64,000 bases of DNA from Kribbella soli (GCF_004331345.1 NZ_SJJZ01000005.1:124001-188000); one strand, 5' to 3'. Positions 24,195-32,940 are shown, counted from the first letter of the stretch. Translations and numbers: made by a program. The notes: a model not told the origin generated them from the sequence alone.

Positions 24195-27002
24195 TCACGC
24201 GGCAGCGGCGGTCCGCTCCAGTCCACCGGCTGCGCGCAGCACCATCGACTCCGGTCCCTCATCGAGCGCGAGCTCCAGCGCACGCGCAAAATGCGGCCGT
24301 GCCTGCGTCGGATCGCCCTTCGCCAGCAGCGTCTCTGCCAGTCGCAGGTACGCGTTCTGCTGCGACTGCTTCGAATCGCTCTCCAACGCCAGCTCCAGCG
24401 ACCTGCGTCCGACGTCGATCGCCTCGGACCACTGGCGCTGCCGCGCGTACGCCGTACCCAGGAACGCGTACGTATAGATGAGGCTGTAGTCGGCTCCACG
24501 CTCCACCCCGAGGTCCCTGGCCGCCGTCAGCGCTCCCACAGCGTCGTCCACCCGGTCCAGCTCGAGCAGGCACTCACCGATCCCGTTCAGCACCTCTCCC
24601 CGTACGGCGGGATCACCTAGCTCGAGCGAGTCCTGGTACGCCGACAGCGCCCGAGTGAACTCCCCGCGGTCGCCGTACGTCACCCCGAGGTACGCCAGCA
24701 CCCGCGACGCGATGCCGACCTCACCAGCTTGCCGAGCGACCTTCAACGCCTCGTCGAGCACGCCGAGCGCCTCGTCGTCGGGATGCAGCTTCGCCAGGCT
24801 GTAACCGATCGACGCGAGCAACCGCGCGCGCAACGCCAGGTCCGCGTTCTCCGGCAGCCTGTCGCGTGCGTCCTGCAGCGTTCGCAGACTCGCCTCAGCG
24901 CCGCGGCGGTACCGCCCGAGGCTGCCGATCGACAACAGCACCCGTGCCTCCACCGACGCGTCCGGAGCGGCCCGCAGCGCGAGCTCCAGCGCCTCGTCCA
25001 TCTCGTAGACCCGGCCGCGCTGGAAGAAGCAGGCCGCCACCGCCAGACCGAGCCGCCACGCGTGTTCGGACGCACCACTCGACTCGGCGAACTGGATTGT
25101 CGCCAGCACGTTCGCACCCTCTGTATCGATCCACTCCAGTCCGTCGGACGCCGACGTGAACTCAGGCAACCGCACCGGCGCCGGCTCCGGCAGCGGTTGC
25201 AGCTGGCTGCTGAAGATCGCCGTACTCGCGGCAGATGTCGCGTAAAGGTAGTAGTCGAGCAAACGCCGTACTGCTTCCGGCTCGGGGTCCAGCGTGCGCG
25301 CGTACTGTCGCAGCAGGTCGTGGAACTGGAAACGGCCAGGACGCAGCTGCAGCACGAGATTGGCGTCGACGAGCTGCTCCAGCAGGTCCTCCGCGGCAAC
25401 CGCGTCCACATCGGCCAGCGCCGCGGCGGCGTACATGTCGACGTCCTGTCCGGTCATGGCACCGAGCAGACGGAACAGGCGCTGCTGGTCCGACGGCAGA
25501 TGCTCATAGGACAAGGCGAACGCGGGGGAGACACCACCGCTGTCCGTGCTGAGCTCGGCCAGCCGCCTGTCCTCGGCGGCGAGTCGTTTACTCAGGTGCT
25601 CGATCGTCCAACTCGGTCGATGCCGCAGCCGCGAACCAGCCACCCGGATCGCCAACGGCAGGCGTCCGCACTGGCTCACCACCCGTGCCGCAGCGGCTGT
25701 GTCACCAGCACGGTCCGGTCCGACGATCTCCGCCAGTAGCTCCTGGGCGTCCTCGGGCCGCAGTACGTCGAGCGCCAGCCGAGCAGTCGCGTCCAGACCG
25801 GTCAGCTGCCGCCGACTGGTCACCAGCACGCCACACCGCGGGCTCCCCGCCAGCAACGGCCGTACGGCGGCGCTGTCGGGTGCATTGTCGAGTACTACGA
25901 GGATGCGCCGGCCTGCCAGCTCAGAACGCCACAGCGCGGCCCGCTCCTCGAGGTCAGCAGGGATGCGGTCCGCCGGCACGGACAGCGTGCGCAGCAAGCG
26001 ATCCAGGGCCTGCAGCGCCGACACCGGCTCGTTGCCGGGCGTGTAGCCGTGCAGATCGATGAAGAGCCGCCCGTCCGGGTACACGTCCGCCAGCTGACGT
26101 GCAGCGCGTACAGCGAGCGCAGTCTTGCCAACACCCGCCATACCGTCGATTGCAACGACCGCAGGCCCTGGAGTGCGCAGTGCGGCGACCACCTGGGTCA
26201 GTACGTCGTCACGGCCGACGAACGCCGCCCCGTCGTACGGCAGCTCGTCGCGGAGCACCGGACGGGCAACCGGCTCGTCGTTGCGCAGAATGCGTTCGTG
26301 GATCGCCCGGAGCGCCGGACCGGGCTCCACACCGAGCTGTTCGACCAGCTCCGCCCGTGTCCGGGTGTAGGTGTCGAGCGCTTCGGAACTCCGGCCGCTG
26401 CGCCAGTACGCCAGCATGAGCTGTCCGGCGAACTGCTCACGCAGGCGATCAGCCTCGACCAGCGCGATGAGCTCCGGCACCAGGTCGCCGTACCGGCCGC
26501 GCTCCAGGTCGAGGTCGATCCGCTCCGCCAGCACCTTCAGCCGGCGCTCCGTCAGCCGGTGCCGCTCGACACCGACGTAGTGACCGGGCAGGCCGCCCAA
26601 CGGCTCACCCTTGAACAACGCAAGGGCTTCCGACAGGTTCGCCGCCGCTTCGTCGAGGTCGTCGGTCGCATGCGCGGCGCTGATGAGCTGCTCGAACCTG
26701 GTCAGGTCGAGCGCGTCCGGAGCGATCCGCAGGCTGTACCCGTCCCGCGAGCTGACCAGCACGTCCTTGGGCAGCAACTGCCGCAACCGATAGGCGTACG
26801 TCGGAACGATCCGGGTCCCGCTGCTCGGTGGCGCGTCGTTCCACACCAGCTCGACCAACTCGTCGGCCGGCACCACCTGGTTCGGACGGAGCGCCAGCAC
26901 AGCCAGGAAGGCCTGCTGGCGCAGCGGTCCGAGCTCCAGCCTGCGGTCGCCCGACCAGCCGCGCAGAGGACCGAGCAGGTCGAGCCGCAGGTCCTCTGTC
27001 AC
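24195..27002 (-). CDS. AfsR/SARP-type regulator with BTAD, NB-ARC and TPR domains
   Basis: A 935-aa protein from the GTG complementary to 27000-27002, without a Shine-Dalgarno. Residues about 5-95 are an OmpR-type DNA-binding domain (LRLDLLGPLRGW...RRLELGPLRQQAFLAVLALRP). A BTAD helical domain follows to about residue 245. The STAND ATPase has a P-loop in IDGMAGVGKTALAVRAARQL near residue 285 and Walker B RRILVVLDNAPD. The remainder, from about 560 to 930, is TPR-like helical repeats (including LGVTYGDRGEFTRALSAYQD). The layout matches AfsR, which activates small regulator or antibiotic genes after nucleotide-dependent oligomerisation. No biosynthetic cluster is in view; nearest targets could be the lipoprotein/EEP pair 7 nt downstream. 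Confidence 0.9.
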   Translation of the reverse strand: MTEDLRLDLLGPLRGWSGDRRLELGPLRQQAFLAVLALRPNQVVPADELVELVWNDAPPSSGTRIVPTYAYRLRQLLPKDVLVSSRDGYSLRIAPDALDLTRFEQLISAAHATDDLDEAAANLSEALALFKGEPLGGLPGHYVGVERHRLTERRLKVLAERIDLDLERGRYGDLVPELIALVEADRLREQFAGQLMLAYWRSGRSSEALDTYTRTRAELVEQLGVEPGPALRAIHERILRNDEPVARPVLRDELPYDGAAFVGRDDVLTQVVAALRTPGPAVVAIDGMAGVGKTALAVRAARQLADVYPDGRLFIDLHGYTPGNEPVSALQALDRLLRTLSVPADRIPADLEERAALWRSELAGRRILVVLDNAPDSAAVRPLLAGSPRCGVLVTSRRQLTGLDATARLALDVLRPEDAQELLAEIVGPDRAGDTAAAARVVSQCGRLPLAIRVAGSRLRHRPSWTIEHLSKRLAAEDRRLAELSTDSGGVSPAFALSYEHLPSDQQRLFRLLGAMTGQDVDMYAAAALADVDAVAAEDLLEQLVDANLVLQLRPGRFQFHDLLRQYARTLDPEPEAVRRLLDYYLYATSAASTAIFSSQLQPLPEPAPVRLPEFTSASDGLEWIDTEGANVLATIQFAESSGASEHAWRLGLAVAACFFQRGRVYEMDEALELALRAAPDASVEARVLLSIGSLGRYRRGAEASLRTLQDARDRLPENADLALRARLLASIGYSLAKLHPDDEALGVLDEALKVARQAGEVGIASRVLAYLGVTYGDRGEFTRALSAYQDSLELGDPAVRGEVLNGIGECLLELDRVDDAVGALTAARDLGVERGADYSLIYTYAFLGTAYARQRQWSEAIDVGRRSLELALESDSKQSQQNAYLRLAETLLAKGDPTQARPHFARALELALDEGPESMVLRAAGGLERTAAAA

Positions 27003-27019
27003 GGAAGACAGTCTGTCAG

Positions 27020-28045
27020 CTACACCGCGTTCTCACCTAGGTAGGTGTCGATCTCGGACAGCAGAGCCGACTTGACCGAGTCCTCGGCGAACGACACCCG
27101 GACAGCGGTCTTGGCCAGCTCGCCCACACCGGCCTCGTCCAGGTCGAGCAGCCGCGCCGCGACGGCGTACTCGTTGGTGAGGTCCGTCCCGAACATCGGC
27201 GGATCGTCGGAGTTGATCGTGACGACCAGGCCGGCGTCGACCATCGCTCGCAGCGGGTGGACGTCGTAAGACGTGACCGCGCGGGTGGCGATGTTGGACG
27301 TCGGGCTGACCTCCAGCGGGATCCGGTGCTCGCCGAGGTACTCGACCAGAGCCGGGTCCTGCATCGTCGACGTACCGTGGCCGATCCGCTCCGCCTTCAG
27401 CACCCGGACCGCGTCCCAGATCGTCTGCGGGCCGGTCGTCTCGCCCGCGTGCGGGACGCTGTGCAGCCCGGCCGCGACCGCCGCCTCGAAGTGCGGCTGG
27501 AACTGCGGCCGCGGTACGCCGATCTCCGGCCCGCCGAGCCCGAACCCGACCAGGCCCTCCGGCCGGATCTTGGTCGCGATCCGCAACGTCTCGTCGGCGG
27601 CCGGGAGCCCTGCCTCACCGGAGATGTCGAAGATCCACCGCAGTACCAGGCCGAACTCCTTCTCGGCCGCGACCCGCGCGTCCTCGATCGCCTCGCAGAA
27701 CGCCTCGGGGGCGATCCCGCGGACCACCGACGTGTACGGCGTGACGGTCAGCTCGGCGTACCGCAGGTTCTGCTGCTCGGCCATCTCGCGGGCGATCTCG
27801 TAGGTCAGCAGCCGGACGTCCTCGGGCGTCTTGATCAGCTCGACGACCGACAGGTAGATGTCGATGAAGTGGGCGAAGTCGCTGAACTTGAAGTACTCGG
27901 TCAGCGCGGCCGGGTCGGCCGGCACCGGCGATCCGGGGTGCCGGGCGGCGAGCTCGGCGACGATCCGCGGCGACGCGGACCCGACGTGGTGGACATGCAA
28001 CTCGGCCTTCGGCAACCCGGCAAGGAACTCACGCGACACAGTCAT
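27020..28045 (-). CDS. add: Adenosine deaminase
   Basis: A 341-aa zinc enzyme that deaminates adenosine to inosine in purine salvage. The start is the ATG complementary to 28043-28045, giving MTVSREFLAGLPKAELHVH. Zinc ligands are the two His in HVHHVGS, the His in VPHAGETTG and the Asp in INSDDPPMFGT, and ERIGHGT supplies the catalytic His. The third residue of the HVHHVGS motif differs from the textbook HxHLxG but is frequent in actinobacterial deaminases of this family, some of which may use other amino-purines. A TTTAAG hexamer about 9 nt upstream suggests a near-leaderless transcript. It is divergent from sua5, with an 18-bp palindrome between them. Confidence 0.93.
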   Translation of the reverse strand: MTVSREFLAGLPKAELHVHHVGSASPRIVAELAARHPGSPVPADPAALTEYFKFSDFAHFIDIYLSVVELIKTPEDVRLLTYEIAREMAEQQNLRYAELTVTPYTSVVRGIAPEAFCEAIEDARVAAEKEFGLVLRWIFDISGEAGLPAADETLRIATKIRPEGLVGFGLGGPEIGVPRPQFQPHFEAAVAAGLHSVPHAGETTGPQTIWDAVRVLKAERIGHGTSTMQDPALVEYLGEHRIPLEVSPTSNIATRAVTSYDVHPLRAMVDAGLVVTINSDDPPMFGTDLTNEYAVAARLLDLDEAGVGELAKTAVRVSFAEDSVKSALLSEIDTYLGENAV

Positions 28046-28087
28046 GCCGGGGATCTTAAAGAGAACTGCGCCCGTTCGGTTGGAAAG

Positions 28088-28105
28088 CTGACAATCGTTT
28101 GTCAG
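28088..28105. promoter_or_regulatory. 18-bp palindrome, candidate operator between add and sua5
   Basis: CTGACAA-TCGT-TTGTCAG is a perfect inverted repeat with 7-bp arms. It lies 43 nt upstream of add and 50 nt upstream of sua5, and each arm contains a TTGTCA element that could serve as a -35 in one direction. A dimeric repressor site is likely; the protein is unknown. Confidence 0.5.
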
Positions 28106-28154
28106 TAACGACCCGGTTAGGGCCGGGGCCTGCGTGAGTGGCACGATTCACTCC

Positions 28155-29036
28155 GTGAGTGAGCGCTTCGACTTCACCGGGGACGAACTGGCACCGGCGT
28201 ACCGCGCAGCGGTGGACGCCATCGAGGCCGGCGACCTGGTCGTGCTGCCGACCGACACCGTGTACGGGCTTGCCGCCGACGCCTTCAAGGCCGACGCTGT
28301 CCAGCGGCTGCTGGACGCCAAGGGGCGTGGTCGGGACATGCCGCCGCCGGTGCTGATCTCGGTGGTGGAGTCGCTCGACGCGCTCGCCACCGACATCCCG
28401 GACAACGGCCGCAAGCTCTGCGAGGAGTTCTGGCCGGGGCCGCTGACCGTCATCTGCCACGCGCAGACGTCGCTGATGTGGGACCTGGGGGAGACCCAGG
28501 GCACCGTCGCGCTCCGCGTGCCGGACCACGAGAACACCCGCGAACTGCTGTCGCGGACCGGACCGCTCGCGGTCAGCTCCGCGAACAAGTCCGGGCAGCC
28601 GGCGGCGCTGGACGTGTACGACGCCGAGGAGCAGCTGGGCGAGTCGGTCGCGGTGTATCTCGACGGCGGCGAGGCGACCGGAGGACAGCCGTCCACCATC
28701 GTCGACCTCACCGGCGACACCCCCCGCGTGATCCGCGTCGGCGCCCTCACCGTCGAACAACTCCGCGCAGTAGTCCCCGAGGTCGCCGCCGAATCCGACG
28801 AGAAGGCGGACGAGACGCCCGACGAGAAGGCGGACGAGAAGTCGGACGACGAAAAGCTGGCCGAGGAAAAGCCGGCCGAAGACAAGCCGGCCGAAGACAA
28901 GCCGGCCGAAGACAAGCCCGCGGATGAGAAGCCCGCCGAGGACAAGCCGGCGGATGCGGAGCCAACTGAGGAGTCGGTTGTGGCGTCCAAGGAGGACGAG
29001 GCAAAGACCGATCCCGATGTGAGGCCTGCGGACTAG
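28155..29036 (+). CDS. L-threonylcarbamoyladenylate synthase with acidic C-terminal tail
   Basis: A 293-aa protein from GTG 28155, which gives the MSERFDF opening; GTG 28134 is an alternative. The YrdC/Sua5 domain occupies residues about 10-205: VVLPTDTVYGLAADAF, KGRGRDMPPPVLI and LAVSSANKSGQPAA are its ATP/threonine-binding motifs. It makes the intermediate for t6A37 modification of ANN-decoding tRNAs. Beyond residue 215 there is a Glu/Asp/Lys/Pro/Ala-rich tail of roughly 75 residues with KPAED units, encoded partly by 15-bp tandem repeats near 28876-28920. The tail is not part of the catalytic fold and may be disordered. The gene abuts a WecA-like gene with a 1-nt overlap. Confidence 0.92.
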   Translation: MSERFDFTGDELAPAYRAAVDAIEAGDLVVLPTDTVYGLAADAFKADAVQRLLDAKGRGRDMPPPVLISVVESLDALATDIPDNGRKLCEEFWPGPLTVICHAQTSLMWDLGETQGTVALRVPDHENTRELLSRTGPLAVSSANKSGQPAALDVYDAEEQLGESVAVYLDGGEATGGQPSTIVDLTGDTPRVIRVGALTVEQLRAVVPEVAAESDEKADETPDEKADEKSDDEKLAEEKPAEDKPAEDKPAEDKPADEKPAEDKPADAEPTEESVVASKEDEAKTDPDVRPAD

Positions 29037-30154
29037 TGCGCGAGTACCTGCTGGTCCTGTTCGTGGCGATGGCCACGACCTTCCTGCTGACCGGCGTGGC
29101 CCGGCAGATCGCGCTGCGGTACGGCGCGGTCGCGAAGGTCCGGGCCCGGGACGTGCACAAGGTCCCGATCCCGTACTTCGGCGGCCTGTCCATCCTCGGC
29201 GGCCTGATCGCCGGCTTCGCGGTCGCGTCGAGCCTGCCGTTCCTCGGCAACAGCCTGCAGGTCGCGCACGACGCCCGGGCGATCCTGGTCGGCGGCGTGG
29301 TGATCTGCGCGGTCGGCGTGGTCGACGACCTGTACGAGCTGGACGCGATCACCAAGCTGGCCGGCGAGGTCCTCGCGGTCGGCGTACTCGTTGTCCAAGG
29401 CATCCAGTTGTACTGGCTCCCGCTGCCCGGCGGCGTGATCTCGCCGTCGCCCGCGCAGTTGGCCGTCCTGACCGCGGGCATCCTGCTGGTGTCCTGTAAC
29501 GCGGTGAACTTCGTCGACGGCCTGGACGGTCTCGCGGCCGGCGTCACCGCGATCGGCGCGACCGCGTTCTTCGTCTACTCGTACCTGCTGAACGTCCACG
29601 AGAACCTCGACCGCGCCACCACCTCCACCCTGATCACGGTCGCGCTGGCCGGCGCCTGCCTCGGCTTCCTGCCGCACAACTTCTTTCCCGCAAGGGTTTT
29701 CATGGGCGACTCCGGCGCCCTGCTGATCGGCCTGATGCTGGCCGCGTCGACGATCAGCCTGACCGGCCAGATGGACCCGAACGCGGTCCCGTACGAGGTC
29801 GGCGGCTCCAGCCTGCTGCCCGCACTGCTCCCGCTCGTGCTGCCGATCGCCATCCTCGCGATCCCCGCGCTGGACCTGACGATGGCCTACGTCCGCCGTA
29901 CCAAGGCCGGCCGCTCACCGTTCGCCGCGGACAAGCAGCACCTGCACCACCGCCTGATGCAACGCGGCCACTCGCACCGCCGGGCCGTCCTGCTGATGTA
30001 CCTGTGGACCGCCTTGATCGCGTACGGCGTGGTGGTGCTCGGCCTCGTCCTCACCTGGTGGACCGCCCTCGTCGTCCTGGCCGTCGCGGTCACCGCGGTC
30101 CTGCTCACGACCGGTCTCCCGAGACGGTCCGGGAAACCGCTCGCCAAAGTCTGA
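29036..30154 (+). CDS. WecA/TagO-like polyprenyl-phosphate sugar-1-phosphate transferase
   Basis: A 372-aa integral membrane protein with about 10-11 hydrophobic segments. It belongs to the MraY/WecA family, which transfers a sugar-1-phosphate (usually GlcNAc-1-P) from UDP-sugar to undecaprenyl or decaprenyl phosphate. Motifs in order: VPIPYFGGLSILGG, the Asp-rich VVDDLYELDAITK, NFVDGLDGLAAGVT, FMGDSGALLIG and the His-rich KQHLHHRLMQRGHSHR. It should start synthesis of an arabinogalactan or teichoic-acid-like wall polymer linker. The GTG start overlaps the sua5 stop. The position just before the ATP synthase operon is usual for actinobacteria. Confidence 0.93.
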   Translation: MREYLLVLFVAMATTFLLTGVARQIALRYGAVAKVRARDVHKVPIPYFGGLSILGGLIAGFAVASSLPFLGNSLQVAHDARAILVGGVVICAVGVVDDLYELDAITKLAGEVLAVGVLVVQGIQLYWLPLPGGVISPSPAQLAVLTAGILLVSCNAVNFVDGLDGLAAGVTAIGATAFFVYSYLLNVHENLDRATTSTLITVALAGACLGFLPHNFFPARVFMGDSGALLIGLMLAASTISLTGQMDPNAVPYEVGGSSLLPALLPLVLPIAILAIPALDLTMAYVRRTKAGRSPFAADKQHLHHRLMQRGHSHRRAVLLMYLWTALIAYGVVVLGLVLTWWTALVVLAVAVTAVLLTTGLPRRSGKPLAKV

Positions 30155-30234
30155 GTCCCCGCTGAGAGGGACCAGACCACTCGCCTGTGTGGCCTACCGA
30201 TAAGGTGTGGCTGTACAGCGGCAGGGACCTCGTT

Positions 30235-30264
30235 TTGCTGACCATGCAGACTTTGTGCTAGTTT
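30235..30264 (+). promoter_or_regulatory. Putative ATP synthase operon promoter
   Basis: TTGCTG (30235-30240) and TAGTTT (30259-30264) are 18 nt apart in a locally AT-richer stretch, about 95 nt before the first atp-associated gene. A second -10-like hexamer (GATAAG, 30199-30204) is upstream. Assigned by spacing and position only. Confidence 0.45.
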
Positions 30265-30358
30265 TCACAAGCACCAGCAAAGAACAGCGACACCCCTGAC
30301 CCCGCCCACCCGACGAGCTGGCCGCGAGACCAGCACGCCAGCAGGACGGAACCACCAG

Positions 30359-30823
30359 ATGGCTCCTTCGGCCCACAGCCCGAAAATCGCCGGACAAGCG
30401 ACCAAGCACCCGGCGTTGGTGATGTTGCGTGGCGCTCTGGTCGCCGCGTTGGTCGTCGGCGTGAATGCCGCCGCCGTGTCCACTGTTGCCGCCGGAGTTC
30501 CCGGCCTCCTGGGTGCGCTGCTGGGACTGCTGACGGTCGTCGTGTTCTCCGGCGCCGGTCTGCTCGCGCTGCACCTTTCGCGCAAGACTTCCCCGACCAT
30601 GCAGCTCGCCGTCGCGATGGCGTCGTACACCGGCCGGATCGCGATCTTCGGCGGTCTGCTCGCGCTCGCGCTGAACTCGGACGGCCTTGCCAGGCACGTG
30701 AATCTGACCGTGCTCGGCCTGGTTGCCATGGTCGTCGTGATGGGCTGGATGGCCGGCGAGATCTGGGCCTGGTCCCGGCTCCGGGTGCCGATCTACGACC
30801 TCGACAAGGAGGTGACGGCGTGA
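30359..30823 (+). CDS. ATP synthase protein I-like membrane protein
   Basis: A 154-aa protein with four predicted membrane segments (LRGALVAALVVGVNAAAV; GLLGALLGLLTVVVFSGAGL; LAVAMASYTGRIAIFGGLLA; LTVLGLVAMVVVMGWMAGEI). The position and topology match the AtpI family, which helps assemble or stabilise the c-ring and may affect magnesium supply. It starts at an ATG with AGGACGGA about 9 nt upstream. It opens the ATP synthase gene cluster, 90 nt ahead of an AtpZ-like gene. The sequence itself is weakly conserved, so the call leans on context. Confidence 0.75.
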   Translation: MAPSAHSPKIAGQATKHPALVMLRGALVAALVVGVNAAAVSTVAAGVPGLLGALLGLLTVVVFSGAGLLALHLSRKTSPTMQLAVAMASYTGRIAIFGGLLALALNSDGLARHVNLTVLGLVAMVVVMGWMAGEIWAWSRLRVPIYDLDKEVTA

Positions 30824-30913
30824 GCACCGTGGGTAATGATTCCCCTGTTGTGGTGGAGATTACGGGGCCCGATGTGACCGCTTCTGTCGCCAACTGGTAC
30901 GTTTCGGGTGCCA

Positions 30914-31129
30914 ATGAGCGAGCATCAGGATCCGAAGCCATCACCCCCGAATTCGGGCGACGGCTGGCGGGTCCTGTCCTACTTGATCGGCGGTGTCCTG
31001 GTCTACGGGGGCATCGGCTTCGGGCTGGATCGCCTCTTCGGCACCGAATTCTTGCTTCCGGTGGGCATCGTCCTCGGTGCCGGGCTCACCATCTTGATGT
31101 TGCACTTCCGGTACGGGTCGCGGTCCTGA
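30914..31129 (+). CDS. AtpZ/AtpI-family small membrane protein
   Basis: A 71-aa protein from the ATG at 30914; a GTG two codons upstream is possible. After a short hydrophilic start it has two membrane segments around GWRVLSYLIGGVLVYGGIGF and FLLPVGIVLGAGLTILML, joined by GLDRLFGTE. This is the compact ATPase gene-1 (AtpZ) family found upstream of atpB, whose members partner with AtpI in c-ring assembly or cation movement. A different open frame covering 30820-31242 overlaps this gene and is a shadow. Confidence 0.83.
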   Translation: MSEHQDPKPSPPNSGDGWRVLSYLIGGVLVYGGIGFGLDRLFGTEFLLPVGIVLGAGLTILMLHFRYGSRS

Positions 31130-31238
31130 CTTCGGATCTGATCCCTACCGGGTCTGACGTTGTTGACCGCCATGCCCTGAGCCGCCCTGCCCCTGACTTC
31201 CAGGCGTCCGACTTGAGCACGACGCGAGAGGAGACCCG

Positions 31239-32021
31239 GTGACCGCCGGCGTTCCGACCGAGTTCATCCCACCCGGTCCACAGAACTTCGAGACCCCTCC
31301 GATCATCCACGGTGTCGACTGGTTCACCAAGCCCGTGCTGGTGTCCGCGCTGTCCGTCGTGGTGATCATCTGGTTCTTCTGGGGTGCGTCCCGCAAGGCC
31401 GCGATCGTGCCGAGCAAACTGCAGTTCGCCGGCGAGCTCGGCTACAACTTCGTCCGGAACTCCATCGCCCGGGACGCGATCGGCAGCGCGGACTACATGA
31501 GGTTCGTGCCGTACCTGACCGGCCTGTTCTTCTTCATCCTGCTGAACAACATCGCCGCGACGATTCCGCTGATCCAGTTCCCGACGTTCAGCCACATCGG
31601 CTGGGCCTACGTGGCCGCGATCATGAGCTGGGTCATCTACAACGCGGTCGGGATCCGGAAGAAGGGCCTCTGGGGCTACTTCAAGCACCAGACCATGCCG
31701 GCCGGTGTGCCCGTGTGGCTGATGCCGCTGATGATCCCGATCGAGTTCATCTCGAACATCCTGGTCCGGCCGATCTCGCTGAGCCTGCGGTTGTTCGCGA
31801 ACATGTTCGCCGGTCACATCCTGCTGCTGGTGTTCGTGCTCGGCGGCGAGTACATGGTCTTCGAGTCCGGCAGCATCGCGATCGGCGGTGTCGGCATCAT
31901 CACCTTCCTGATGGCGCTGGCGATCGCCGGGCTGGAGCTGTTCGTCCAGGCCATCCAGGCCTACATCTTCGTCGTCCTCACCGCGCAGTACATCGGCAGC
32001 GCGATCGCCGACGAGCACTGA
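31239..32021 (+). CDS. atpB: ATP synthase subunit a
   Basis: A 260-aa membrane subunit that forms the proton half-channels of Fo. The GTG start is preceded by AGGAGA. The essential arginine lies in RPISLSLRLFANMFAGH, and the C-terminal helix ELFVQAIQAYIFVVLTAQYI holds the conserved Gln/Ala face against the c-ring. The N-terminal 35 residues (FIPPGPQNFETPPIIHGVDW) are outside the membrane, and five to six hydrophobic segments follow. First structural gene of the ATP synthase operon. Confidence 0.97.
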   Translation: MTAGVPTEFIPPGPQNFETPPIIHGVDWFTKPVLVSALSVVVIIWFFWGASRKAAIVPSKLQFAGELGYNFVRNSIARDAIGSADYMRFVPYLTGLFFFILLNNIAATIPLIQFPTFSHIGWAYVAAIMSWVIYNAVGIRKKGLWGYFKHQTMPAGVPVWLMPLMIPIEFISNILVRPISLSLRLFANMFAGHILLLVFVLGGEYMVFESGSIAIGGVGIITFLMALAIAGLELFVQAIQAYIFVVLTAQYIGSAIADEH

Positions 32022-32103
32022 TCCGCACCACCCCGCAGTACCCCTAGACCGGTAGTAACGGAATCCCGGATAGCCGCTATCCGTACTGAAAGGAAACACC
32101 GCA

Positions 32104-32337
32104 ATGGTGAGCAACATGGCTCTCGCAATCACCGGTGACATCGCCGTTCTGGGCTATGGCCTCGCTGCCATCGGCCCGGGTGTTGGCGTCGGCCTGATCT
32201 TCGCCGCCGTGATCAACGGCACGGCGCGTCAGCCCGAGGCTCAGAGCAAGCTGCAGTCGATCGCGTGGATCGGCTTCGGCGTCACCGAGGTGCTCGCGAT
32301 CATCGGTATCGCCCTCGCCTTCGTGTTCAAGGGCTGA
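32104..32337 (+). CDS. atpE: ATP synthase subunit c
   Basis: A 77-aa hairpin of two membrane helices that forms the rotor ring. The loop ARQPEA contains the RQP motif that contacts subunits gamma and epsilon. The proton-carrying residue is E62 in GFGVTEVLAIIG, so coupling should be to protons. The glycine-rich first helix (GYGLAAIGPGVGVGLIF) is typical. AAAGGAAA precedes the ATG by 8 nt, a strong site that fits the high copy number of this subunit. Confidence 0.97.
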   Translation: MVSNMALAITGDIAVLGYGLAAIGPGVGVGLIFAAVINGTARQPEAQSKLQSIAWIGFGVTEVLAIIGIALAFVFKG

Positions 32338-32367
32338 CCCCTTCCCCCTGACTGACAGGACCCAGAC

Positions 32368-32940
32368 ATGCTGACGTTAGTTCTGCCGCTGACAGAGGCC
32401 GCGGACGAGGCGCCGAGCCCGCTGCTGCCGCACACGGCTGAGATCATCTTCGGTTTCGTCTTCCTGGTCCTCTTGGCCATCGCCTTCGCCAAGGTCGTCG
32501 TACCGAAGTTCGAGAAGGCGTACGCCGATCGGACCGCGGCGATCGAAGGCGGGATGAACGAGGCCAAGGCGGCCCAGGCCGAGGCGAAGGCGGCTTTGGA
32601 GAAGTACAACGCGCAGCTGGCCGAGGCCCGGCAGGAAGCTGCGAAGATCCGCGAGGACGCCCGCGAGCAGGGTGCCCAGATCATCGCGGAGATGCGCGAG
32701 CAGGCGAACGCCGAGGCCGAGCGGATCGTCACGCACGCCCGCGCGCAGATCGACGCCGAGCGGACGCAGGCGGTTGCCTCGCTGCGCGGTGAGGTCGGCA
32801 CGATGGCGACCACCCTGGCCGGCCGGATCGTCGGCGAGTCGCTCGAGGACGAGGCCCGGCAGCGCCGGACCGTCGAGCGGTTCCTGGCCGAGCTGGAAGA
32901 GTCGGAGTCCGCTCGTCAGGCTGTCGGAACGGACGGCTGA
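32368..32940 (+). CDS. atpF: ATP synthase subunit b
   Basis: A 190-aa stator subunit. A single membrane helix near residues 25-47 (AEIIFGFVFLVLLAIAF) is followed by a long charged, alanine-rich coiled coil (MNEAKAAQAEAKAALEKYNA onward) that dimerises and reaches the top of F1. The C-terminus contacts delta. The N-terminal 20 residues are acidic and probably external. The stop overlaps the atpH ATG by 1 nt. One b gene is present with no b' paralogue, so the stalk is a homodimer. Confidence 0.96.
   Translation: MLTLVLPLTEAADEAPSPLLPHTAEIIFGFVFLVLLAIAFAKVVVPKFEKAYADRTAAIEGGMNEAKAAQAEAKAALEKYNAQLAEARQEAAKIREDAREQGAQIIAEMREQANAEAERIVTHARAQIDAERTQAVASLRGEVGTMATTLAGRIVGESLEDEARQRRTVERFLAELEESESARQAVGTDG

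Noticed and set aside
24195..27002. AfsR-like gene as the marker of an antibiotic cluster
   Set aside because: No polyketide, peptide or terpene biosynthetic genes lie nearby; neighbours are purine salvage and orphan surface functions.
28876..28920. Tandem repeats considered as a possible CRISPR or regulatory array
   Set aside because: They are in-frame 15-bp coding repeats within the sua5 tail, without spacers. No CRISPR array was seen anywhere in the window.
30820..31242. A 140-codon frame starting in a GTGA overlap after the AtpI-like gene
   Set aside because: It overlaps the AtpZ-like gene in another frame; the latter has a clear membrane-hairpin pattern and family match.
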